Assembly: GCF_023227745.1 (NCBI RefSeq) | Contig: NZ_JALKBX010000019.1 | Location: 1-42,523, forward strand | Direction of reading: 5' to 3' | Length of the DNA stretch: 42,523 nt | DNA from: Natroniella acetigena | GTDB lineage: Bacteria > Bacillota > Halanaerobiia > Halobacteroidales > Halobacteroidaceae | Made by a program: the position numbers and the translations under genes | Part shown: positions 33,232 to 40,406 of the stretch, piece after piece | Layout: each line of letters starts with the position of its first letter | How positions within the stretch are numbered: position 1 is the stretch's first letter | Notes under the pieces: generated by a model | Told to the model about the DNA's origin: nothing | The model's input: only the letters and a program-made list of their open reading frames with translations | The model's database searches: none

Positions 33232-34125
33232 GGCCAACTGACCATCCAGTTCAGTTAATCGCAACATAACCTGTTCTTGATCTTGGGCTGGAATAGCAAG
33301 TTGATCCCCTACCTCTAAATCAGCTTCATCTGCCAACTCAATCTCAACTACAGTGGCATAACTACTTAAAAAGTTTTTCATTTCGCTCATCGTCTTGACT
33401 AAAGAATCCAAGTCACTAAAATCTGTCTTCGTAATATTTTCAGCCTCAACTTGATATTCTTCATTAACTGCTCCTGCCAATTGATCACCTAAAGCCAATA
33501 AATCATCCGCCTGTTGATCAAATGGAAACCGGACTGTCAAGACCTGATATTCTGCCATTAAATCCTCCACTTCTTCTTGCACGGAGGGTAATAATTCAGC
33601 ATCTGTTACAATAACTTCTAATTTATCACCCTCAATAAAAGTAAAATCAACCCCTGATAAAGCCTCAATTTGCTCCTGTAAAAATTGACCACTGTCCGCT
33701 TGTAAACCTTGGACTGTAAGCCGTGGTTCAGTCATCAGTGATAAATTATTATACCCCGGTATACCTTGAAAATAGTCATTCACCTGGGTATAGATCTCTT
33801 GATTTTGATATTGATCATCTAACCTAATGAAAAAATTAGTCTTTCCTGCCAACTCAATCCCTGTAACCAATTCAGAACCATCTAATTTAGTATCAATTAC
33901 CTCTTGTGCTTGACCTTCAGCCTCTTCCTTTAAATCTTTATCAACAATCAGTGCCAAATCATACTCTCCATAATCTCCAAGTAGTTCATTGACTGTATCT
34001 CCAAAATAAAAATCGGCTAAATTTCCTACAACTAATGAAAGTAATGTGCTAACAATAATCGTTACTATAAATAAAATAACGATATCTTTCCCAAAACCTG
34101 ACTTCAGAAGAAGCATTTTTTTCAC
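33229..34125 (-). CDS. ABC-type permease, N-terminal part before in-frame UGA
   Basis: These 298 residues contain one N-terminal membrane helix (about 14-36, DIVILFIVTIIVSTLLSLVV) and the first part of a large acidic extracytoplasmic domain. The product ends at a UGA beyond which the same frame continues for 498 more codons with three helices and an EAA-like loop. The start is either GTG at 34125 or ATG at 34116 (MLLLKSGFG), each with a usable purine-rich site. An extended -10 (TGTTATAAT) lies almost on top of the ribosome site. As one protein, the layout of one helix, huge outer domain and three helices recalls MacB/LolC-like transporters, while the loop and ATPase look importer-like. Confidence 0.65.
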   Translation of the reverse strand: MKKMLLLKSGFGKDIVILFIVTIIVSTLLSLVVGNLADFYFGDTVNELLGDYGEYDLALIVDKDLKEEAEGQAQEVIDTKLDGSELVTGIELAGKTNFFIRLDDQYQNQEIYTQVNDYFQGIPGYNNLSLMTEPRLTVQGLQADSGQFLQEQIEALSGVDFTFIEGDKLEVIVTDAELLPSVQEEVEDLMAEYQVLTVRFPFDQQADDLLALGDQLAGAVNEEYQVEAENITKTDFSDLDSLVKTMSEMKNFLSSYATVVEIELADEADLEVGDQLAIPAQDQEQVMLRLTELDGQLA

Positions 34126-34139
34126 TCCTATCCTCCCCT

Positions 34140-34172
34140 ATTATAACATTCAAGGAAAGGAGGAGTAAATAG
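34140..34172 (-). promoter_or_regulatory. Candidate promoter of the ABC permease-ATPase-lpxC unit
   Basis: On the minus strand TATAAT (34140-34145) is preceded by TG (extended -10), with a weak TTTACT about 18 bp upstream. A second extended -10, TGTTATAAT, lies at 34249-34257. The mRNA from the first would have a leader of only about 15-20 nt. Confidence 0.4.
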
Positions 34173-34272
34173 CATCCTTCCTGTAATTAATGGATTAGGA
34201 GCAATTAATTACTTGGTTTTATAATAATTAAATAACCCCTTCTAAGATATTATAACAAAGCAAACCTTAACC

Positions 34273-34881
34273 TTAAAGCTCAAATTCCAATTTAACCTTC
34301 CCTGTAGCGTCAAAATCTCCTGTTTCTAGATCTATCACAACCTTCTTAGCCTGTAACCATTGATCATCTTCCCTAATTTCAACATTCTCTGTAATAATAA
34401 TCTTATTTTTATCAGCTTGAGACTTCAACCTCTCACCAGTAATCTCCTGTCCATCATAGATTACAAATAGATTACCCTTAGCTAAGAGCTCATCAGTATC
34501 GGTCCAGATTTTAAGATAATCGGCTGTTAAATCTAGTTGTTTTCCTTCTTTTTCTGTTTTAAGCCGTACCTCATCCTCAGCAATTAATAGCTCTTCTTGC
34601 AATTTCAAGGTTAACTGTTGGCCCCAGATCTGAGCACCATCTATCTGCTCAAGATAAACATCGCCACTAAAGAAGAGTTCTTCTGTCTTACGGTTCATCT
34701 CCAATTGTTCAGCAGTTATCTCATCTGCTTGATAAGAGAAGTAGACATCGCCTGTAGCTAAATAAATCTCTTCTTCCTTCAAATAACGGAGCTGTTCAGA
34801 CGTTAAGCTTCCTTCTTCTGCCTCAACAACAGATGTAACTAGTAATAACAATAATAAGATAATTACCAACTTATTCTTCAT
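34273..34881 (-). CDS. Second LptA-like periplasmic LPS transport protein
   Basis: The 202-residue protein has a signal peptide (about 1-21, VVEAEEG) and OstA-like repeats: EEIYLATGDVYFSYQADEITAEQLEMN, TEELFFSGDVYLEQIDG and NKIIITENVEIREDDQWLQAKKV, closing with GDFDATGKVKLEFEL. This is an LptA/LptC-type jellyroll. It overlaps the LptC-like gene by 11 bp, which in turn overlaps lptD by 14 bp, so it is coupled to LptD production. It is diverged from LptA copy 1 at 15138-15770. It could extend or specialise the periplasmic bridge. Confidence 0.8.
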   Translation of the reverse strand: MKNKLVIILLLLLLVTSVVEAEEGSLTSEQLRYLKEEEIYLATGDVYFSYQADEITAEQLEMNRKTEELFFSGDVYLEQIDGAQIWGQQLTLKLQEELLIAEDEVRLKTEKEGKQLDLTADYLKIWTDTDELLAKGNLFVIYDGQEITGERLKSQADKNKIIITENVEIREDDQWLQAKKVVIDLETGDFDATGKVKLEFEL

Positions 34882-35437
34882 TACTGTCAGCCCCTTTAAA
34901 ATTAAAAGTCATCTCTACCCCAGCTGTAAAATCAATTACCTCTGCTGTCAAATCAGCTGTCATCCCTCCAGCAGATAATTGGCCATCATTAAATAGATAG
35001 ATTACTGGACTATCTGTTCTAAACTCTTCCTCTGCTGCTAACCAATCTAAATTCTCCGTCCTAATCTCTTGGCCCGTATTCTCTGTCAGTCTGACATTCC
35101 CTCTTAATTGTAGATCTTCACTCTGTTGATCATAGTTCAGACGATCTACAGCTAAATTATATCTAACTTGCTTCCCTTCAAAAAACTTTCCCTCCTCAAC
35201 TTGATGAGCAATTATCTTCTCTTCTTCCTGCTCATCAGTAACTAAAGGTTCTATAACCTGCTCTAACTGCAGAGCCCATCTTCGCTCCCGATCTAAATAA
35301 CTGACAATCCGTGCCTCTCTAATTTGATATTGATAATCAACTTGTTCTTCTTCTTCCTCAACTTCTAAGCAGACTACTAAACCACTAACCCCTAAAATTA
35401 CTATAACCACTAGTAGATATAATTTAGTCCGTTTCAT
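34871..35437 (-). CDS. Second LptC-like membrane-anchored protein
   Basis: The 188-residue protein has an N-terminal anchor (about 5-24) followed by a periplasmic domain of LptC type: ARIVSYLDRERRWALQLEQV corresponds to the 'x-L-Y..-G..-W.L.A' part of LptC, and EDLQLRGNVRLTENTGQEIRTENLDW is the usual OstA-like turn. A C-terminal strand AGVEMTFNFKG ends it. It overlaps lptD by 14 bp upstream and the LptA-like gene by 11 bp downstream. Assignment to LptC rests on anchor, length and these motifs; identity to LptC copy 1 is low. Confidence 0.72.
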   Translation of the reverse strand: MKRTKLYLLVVIVILGVSGLVVCLEVEEEEEQVDYQYQIREARIVSYLDRERRWALQLEQVIEPLVTDEQEEEKIIAHQVEEGKFFEGKQVRYNLAVDRLNYDQQSEDLQLRGNVRLTENTGQEIRTENLDWLAAEEEFRTDSPVIYLFNDGQLSAGGMTADLTAEVIDFTAGVEMTFNFKGADSNEE

Positions 35438-37688
35438 CGAGTAAACCTCCTAAATCTGTATCAAACAACATCCCTTCTCCTTCACTACTACCAAATCTGA
35501 TCTCTTGTTCAGGAAAGGCTGTAATCTGATACTGTAGCCAGACTTCTTGATTGAGATGATCATAAGATAAGGTCAACTTACGACAATCAAGATCTCTTTC
35601 TATTGCTAAATTAGCAGTGCTAAACCGATCATTAGGTTGATCATAACTACTATTCAACTTGATATTCCACTGACCTGTTGTCCAATCTAAGCTATTATCC
35701 CATTTGAGCATTTCTAGATCATTCAGATCTAAACGAACCCCTGTTTGATAATTAAGATTATCCTGTTCTACTTTAAAAGTAGTAGCAAATTCCTTAAACT
35801 CCCTTTGATTTAAATCATAAGAGAGTATATTCTCTAGTTGATACTCTTCATTAAACTGATAGTTTAACCTCTGTTCTAGATCATCATACCGTTCGGTCAA
35901 AAAATCATACCCTGTTCTTAATTGAAATCTACTTCTACCTCGACGCCACAATAGTCTTTCTTCTAATTTATGCTTAGGATTATTATTAGAAAAACCAGAA
36001 GGTGCTTCTCCTTGTACAGTCCGGTAGCGATAACTCAGTCGGTTGGACCAATTATTACCTAAATCACTGAATAGAATTAGATCACTATCATAAGACCAAT
36101 GAGCATAACCTTGATTATAGATATCTTGTTGAATACCTTGCTGATAATTAAGCCGATGAGCAGAACCTAACCTTAAATTATCCCGATAATTACCTTCCAA
36201 GTAACCATGTTGCTTGGTGTCTTCCCAGTCTACTTGGTAACGATTACTACCTCCTAGACCTACTTCGAAATTGTTCAAATAATTGACTCCTAATAGCTGA
36301 GCAGGGGCCAACGTCAGATCAAACTTAGGCAAATAGTAACTTTCAACTTCTTCAGTATCACCTTGCAAATCAGCTTCAACAGTCCAATCATAGGCCCGTT
36401 GATTCTCACTTACGCGGATAGCAGTATCATAGTCTCCATACTCATACTGCTCTTTAGTTTCATAGTCAAGATCTAATTCATAGTCAAGGAAGAGATTATT
36501 AGTAAAATAAGTCCGATAGTCAAGCTCTAAGCCATAACTATTCTTTTCTTCAGTATAACCATAATCAAGACCGAGTGCTAAACGATCATCATAAAAATCA
36601 GCTCTCAACTTATCAAAGTCAAGGCCTAGATTAAATTCATGTTGTTCACTTTGATCATGACTATAATCGATTGCAACTTGGTTGGCCCACTTATCAAATT
36701 CAAGAGATTGATCAAAATTCAGCTCAAACAATCTACCGTGCTGATAATTAGAATAGTGGTTTTGGTAGGCTAGATTAAAACTCCTTTCACCATTATCTAA
36801 CTTCATCTTCCGATCAAGCTCTGTACTGACCCATGGCCCATCATCTTGCTCACGTTGGTCATCTTCTAGGTAAAGATAGAGATAAGACTGATCATCTTCT
36901 TGGGAGCGATAATAATGCTTAAATCCTCCAGCAAAGCCCATCTTACTGAAATAATCGATATATAACTGTCCAAAATCACCTGCGAATGCCGAACCGGGCC
37001 AACTCTCATAACCAGAGCCTAAATAATAATTATATGTAGTCTTAACAAACCAACCCCGCTGCCTGCTATAACCAGCCTGGGGATAAAATCCAGGCTCTTG
37101 CTCTCGTAATGGATAAACCATTACTGGTAGATAAAACAGAGGTAACTTCCCACTCATCTCCCAAAAGACAACATGCTTAGCCACAATCCTATCACCAGGA
37201 TAAATCACTAATTCGTTGGCCTTAAAGTAATAATGAGACTCCTCACGATTACAGGTTGTAAAATAAGTATCTCTCGTTTCAATCTCTTCTGGATTATAAT
37301 TAACTTCAGGACTCTCTAAATAAATCTGCTCTTCAATATTAGAAGCAATAACTATTCCTTCTCCTTCAACTAAAACTCCCTGCTTAGTTTCTAGATCATG
37401 CTCTAAGTACTTGGCCCTATATTGGCCATCTCCTTCTGTAATCTTGACTTCACCTGTAGCTACCAATTTATTCTGACCTAGATCTATTTCCATCTCAGTA
37501 GCTTCAATCTCCATCTCACCAGTCAGTAAATAAACAGAGCCGATAGCTTTAATCAACTGCTCTTCACGAAAATAAAGTACCTGATCAGCTTCAAGATTAA
37601 CCTTTTCATCTGCTGCCAAAGTAGTTGGTGCAAAAAGTAGAATTATTATTAATATTAGATAAAATTTATAATTAACAGCTTTGATTAT
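35424..37688 (-). CDS. lptD: LPS-assembly outer-membrane protein LptD
   Basis: An N-terminal OstA jellyroll (ADQVLYFREEQLIKAIGSVYL, KLVATGEVKITEGDGQYRA) is followed by the LptD hallmark FTTCNREESHYYFKANELVI and the plug/barrel transition ELPLFYLPV-like GKLPLFYLPVMVYPL. About 500 residues of aromatic-rich barrel strands complete it. LptD inserts LPS into the outer leaflet. Only the Cys of TTCN is seen among the usual disulfide residues. The obvious TTG start at 37619 leaves no signal peptide. The frame upstream encodes a good one (NYKFYLILIIILLFAPTTLA) back to AAAGGGGTAGCA, where the only candidates are ATA (37688) or ATC (37685). I use 37688 as provisional start. No LptE gene is seen. Confidence 0.85.
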   Translation of the reverse strand: MIKAVNYKFYLILIIILLFAPTTLAADEKVNLEADQVLYFREEQLIKAIGSVYLLTGEMEIEATEMEIDLGQNKLVATGEVKITEGDGQYRAKYLEHDLETKQGVLVEGEGIVIASNIEEQIYLESPEVNYNPEEIETRDTYFTTCNREESHYYFKANELVIYPGDRIVAKHVVFWEMSGKLPLFYLPVMVYPLREQEPGFYPQAGYSRQRGWFVKTTYNYYLGSGYESWPGSAFAGDFGQLYIDYFSKMGFAGGFKHYYRSQEDDQSYLYLYLEDDQREQDDGPWVSTELDRKMKLDNGERSFNLAYQNHYSNYQHGRLFELNFDQSLEFDKWANQVAIDYSHDQSEQHEFNLGLDFDKLRADFYDDRLALGLDYGYTEEKNSYGLELDYRTYFTNNLFLDYELDLDYETKEQYEYGDYDTAIRVSENQRAYDWTVEADLQGDTEEVESYYLPKFDLTLAPAQLLGVNYLNNFEVGLGGSNRYQVDWEDTKQHGYLEGNYRDNLRLGSAHRLNYQQGIQQDIYNQGYAHWSYDSDLILFSDLGNNWSNRLSYRYRTVQGEAPSGFSNNNPKHKLEERLLWRRGRSRFQLRTGYDFLTERYDDLEQRLNYQFNEEYQLENILSYDLNQREFKEFATTFKVEQDNLNYQTGVRLDLNDLEMLKWDNSLDWTTGQWNIKLNSSYDQPNDRFSTANLAIERDLDCRKLTLSYDHLNQEVWLQYQITAFPEQEIRFGSSEGEGMLFDTDLGGLLDETD

Positions 37689-37767
37689 TGCTACCCCTTT
37701 CTAGGCTTTTAGTAATTAGTGACTGGTGACTAGTAATTGGTAAAATCCTTAAAGTTGAAACTAAATT

Positions 37768-37798
37768 GATATAAAGTGGCACTTTGCCACTTTATATC
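37768..37798. repeat. Perfect 13-bp hairpin, GTGGCAC family
   Basis: GATATAAAGTGGC pairs exactly with GCCACTTTATATC around ACTTT. The copy at 42451-42481 has TT in place of AA in one arm and the matching change in the other, so pairing is kept. Confidence 0.9.
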
Positions 37799-37959
37799 AG
37801 TGTACAGTTTACAGTGGACAGTGTACAATTAAGAACATTAAAACATTCAAATCAAAACCATTCTAAACCTTTAAGTATCAAGCTTTTTAGGGTTCTTAGG
37901 CTCTTAAACTTTTAAGGTTTTGATCTTAACTGTAAACTGTAAACCGTACACTGTCAACT

Positions 37960-37992
37960 CAATTATGTGTCACTTCCAGTGACACATAATTG
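37960..37992. repeat. Perfect 14-bp hairpin, TGTGTCAC family
   Basis: CAATTATGTGTCAC and its exact complement flank TTCCA. It is the second copy of the hairpin at 27605-27635 with a different loop. Confidence 0.9.
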
Positions 37993-37996
37993 TAAT

Positions 37997-39079
37997 TTAG
38001 CTAAAATAATTCTCCCTCAACAACAGATAAACGCCCACCCCACCTACCAGTAGATTAGGAAACCAAACTGCTAAAAAAGGTTCAACAACTCCATTCCCAC
38101 CTAACGAACGAAAGATAGAAACCACAGCAAAATAAATAAAGATAATAATAATACTGGCTATAATTCCAAACAGCCTACCCTTTTCAGAACCAACACTTAA
38201 TGGAGCACCGACCAAGACAAAGATCAACGGTAAAATTGCTTCTGCTAATTTAAAATGATACTCGACCACCAATTGATTGGTATCAATCCCGGCTTCTGTA
38301 AATAAATCAATCTGTTCTCGTAACTGTTTGCGATTCATCTCACTTGGTTGCCTACTATCATATCGATAAAACTGTCTGAAATCCCGACCAACTTCTATTT
38401 CTAAACCTTTAAACACTTCCTCTTTAACCAAATAATCATCAGCATCCAGCTCACTAATTAATCCTTCTTCCAGCAACCAACTATCTTCTGTAAAGCTTCC
38501 TGCTTTAGCAGTAATTATCCGCTTCTCTTCTCCTTGCTGATAGATCATGACCCACTTTAATTGCTGCTCTTGATCATCAACTTCTCCAGCATAAAAATAC
38601 TGCTCCTCTCCTCCTCTAAAGAGGAGATCGGTATAAACTCCTGACTCCTGATCTTGATAGATCTCTTCTTTTACTATCCGCTGGTAATTAGTATTGGCTT
38701 GAGGCACAACCCTTTCATTCAAACCATAAATTATAGAGCTAGCTACTATTGCTAGAACTAATAATGGATAAATTAAGCGAATAAAGCTGATCCCACCCAT
38801 CTGTAAAGCACTCAGTTCATTATCCTTAACCAGCCGACCTAAAGATAAGATAGTAGCCAACAAGACTGCGATCGCAATACTTTGTACTATAATAGGAGGT
38901 AAACGATATGATAATAATCTAGCTACAAGCTGAAGTGGAACCTCTCTGATAATAATGAAATCAGTCAATTGAAATAGGTAACCACTCAACATCACTATCA
39001 CCAGTGCAGCTAAAGAATAAAGAAAAGGCTTTAAGAATTCTAGCACCAGATATCGATCAACTATTTTTAATCCTTTCAT
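37997..39079 (-). CDS. lptF/lptG: LptF/LptG-family LPS export permease (paralogue 2)
   Basis: The 360-residue YjgP/YjgQ-family permease has three N-terminal helices, a periplasmic domain (about 125-260) and three C-terminal helices. The LptB-docking loop is LGRLVKDNELSALQMGGIS, close to that of the next gene (NELTALRMGG) but different from the GDSEITALRAGG of the permease beside lptB. I start at the ATG at 39079 (MKGLKIVDRYLV), matching the conserved KIxDRYLxxEFLKPF opening. With its neighbour at 39286 it could form an LptF-LptG heterodimer. It is separated by repeat islands from both neighbours. Confidence 0.9.
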   Translation of the reverse strand: MKGLKIVDRYLVLEFLKPFLYSLAALVIVMLSGYLFQLTDFIIIREVPLQLVARLLSYRLPPIIVQSIAIAVLLATILSLGRLVKDNELSALQMGGISFIRLIYPLLVLAIVASSIIYGLNERVVPQANTNYQRIVKEEIYQDQESGVYTDLLFRGGEEQYFYAGEVDDQEQQLKWVMIYQQGEEKRIITAKAGSFTEDSWLLEEGLISELDADDYLVKEEVFKGLEIEVGRDFRQFYRYDSRQPSEMNRKQLREQIDLFTEAGIDTNQLVVEYHFKLAEAILPLIFVLVGAPLSVGSEKGRLFGIIASIIIIFIYFAVVSIFRSLGGNGVVEPFLAVWFPNLLVGGVGVYLLLRENYFS

Positions 39080-39089
39080 AACCATCCCC

Positions 39090-39288
39090 ACCCGATCGTT
39101 ATTACATTTAATATTTAACATTTAATATTGAATAGTCTAAAAAACATATTTAATATTTAATATTTAATAGTTAAAACCATTAAATTTAAAGCTTAACTGA
39201 TATATAGCTTAACTTCAATTGTCAACTATCAATTGTTACACAATATTCACTATTCAATATTCAATATTCAATGCTCTTTAAGTATTCA
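39090..39288. repeat. Palindromic TATTCAA-dialect island between the two lptF/G genes
   Basis: ACATTTAATATTTAACATTT-type units at about 39106-39165 face TATTCAATATTCAATATTC units at about 39245-39288. A TATATAGCTTAACTTCAATTG sequence like that at 9431 lies at about 39201. The last unit supplies the His codon and stop of the upstream permease gene. Confidence 0.65.
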
Positions 39289-40389
39289 ATGCTTTTTTAT
39301 CGAAAAGTACTCTTCCTTGAAGATTAAATAGATTGCTACTCCTACAAAGATTAGATTGGGTAGCCAAGCTGCCAATAGTGGCGTCAACATCTGATTCCTT
39401 CCTAATGAACGAAAAAATGATACCAATAAATAATACAAAAACATAATCACAATACTACTTATCACTCCAAAGGCCTTGCCCTGCTTTGATTTTAAACTCA
39501 ATGGTACCCCAAGCAGAACAAAGATTAAAGAAATAAAGACCTCAGCCAATTTCAAATGATAATCAACCAATAATGAACTGACATTTAAGCCACTTTCCTG
39601 AAAGAGCTCAATCTCCCTTCTCAGCTCAGCTCGACTCATCTCAGCAGTCGTCCGTTGTTGTCCATAAAATTCTCTTATTTCTTGATTTAGATTTATCTCC
39701 AACTCATCAAAGTCAGATTGATAGGTTACCTCTCCATCATCATTTAACTTATGGATCATCCCCTCTTCTAAATGCCAGATCTCCCCTGCGAAATAACCCT
39801 GCTCTGCTGTTATTAAACGAGGAAATCCTTCTTCCTCCATCTCATAAGCTATAATCTGCTCTAACCTCCCTTGCCGATTATCAACCTGTTGAATATAGAA
39901 GTATTTTTCATCTCCGCCTTCAAAGAAAGAGCCTTGTTGTAAATTAGGGGGCCCTTCTTCTAAAATAGTCTGTCTAACAATATTTTGGGCCCGATGGTTG
40001 GCCCATGGTACAACCTGTTGGCTGACTAAATAATTAACTACACAGATAATCATAGCTAATAAGAATAAAGGGGCCAACAACCTTTGCAAGCTGGCCCCTC
40101 CCATTCTTAAAGCAGTCAATTCATTATTCTTAACCAGTTGACTCATTGCAAGTAAGGTAGCAAACAAGACAGAAATAGCTAAACTTTCCACCACAATATC
40201 TGGAATTTTATATAATAACAGTTCCACAATTCGCAAGATAGCAACCCTTTTAACGATAATTAAATCGGTTAACTCAAATAGATAATTACTGATTAAGATC
40301 ACAGTCAAAATAGAGATTGAGAGTAAAAAGGGCTTTAAAAACTCTGCTAGTAGATACCGATCAATTATCTGGGGTTTTAATTTTAACAC
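39286..40389 (-). CDS. lptF/lptG: LptF/LptG-family LPS export permease (paralogue 3)
   Basis: The 367-residue protein has the same layout as its neighbour: opening KPQIIDRYLLAEFLKPF, loop MSQLVKNNELTALRMGGAS, periplasmic domain (about 130-265) and three terminal helices ending FKEEYFSIKKH. The start codon is GTG behind AAAGAGGTGGTG. It begins 17 bp after the M30-like lipoprotein gene, so the two are probably co-transcribed. The last residues Lys-Lys-His and the stop derive from an AAAGCATTGAATA repeat unit, as in the permease at 13315. No ATPase of the LptB type lies near this pair, which presumably uses the LptB at 14422. Confidence 0.9.
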   Translation of the reverse strand: MLKLKPQIIDRYLLAEFLKPFLLSISILTVILISNYLFELTDLIIVKRVAILRIVELLLYKIPDIVVESLAISVLFATLLAMSQLVKNNELTALRMGGASLQRLLAPLFLLAMIICVVNYLVSQQVVPWANHRAQNIVRQTILEEGPPNLQQGSFFEGGDEKYFYIQQVDNRQGRLEQIIAYEMEEEGFPRLITAEQGYFAGEIWHLEEGMIHKLNDDGEVTYQSDFDELEINLNQEIREFYGQQRTTAEMSRAELRREIELFQESGLNVSSLLVDYHLKLAEVFISLIFVLLGVPLSLKSKQGKAFGVISSIVIMFLYYLLVSFFRSLGRNQMLTPLLAAWLPNLIFVGVAIYLIFKEEYFSIKKH

Positions 40390-40406
40390 ACCACCACCTC
40401 TTTATC

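Larger units (their letters stand above)
37710..37995. repeat. Palindromic island bounded by two perfect hairpins, between lptF/G-2 and lptD
   Basis: Left boundary hairpin at 37768-37798, then CAGTGTACAGTTTACAG units, an AT-rich core, AACTGTAAACTGTAAACCG units, and the right boundary hairpin at 37960-37992. A GTGACTA-type array (about 37712-37735) precedes it. This is the most complete example of the composite island in the window. Confidence 0.7.

Noticed and set aside
33229-33260. Selenocysteine at the in-frame UGA
   Set aside because: The hairpin after the UGA is only a 5-bp stem with a UAUA loop starting at once after the codon; bacterial SECIS elements have an apical GG-containing loop about 15-25 nt downstream. 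The protein is not a redox enzyme. Kept only as one option in the finding.
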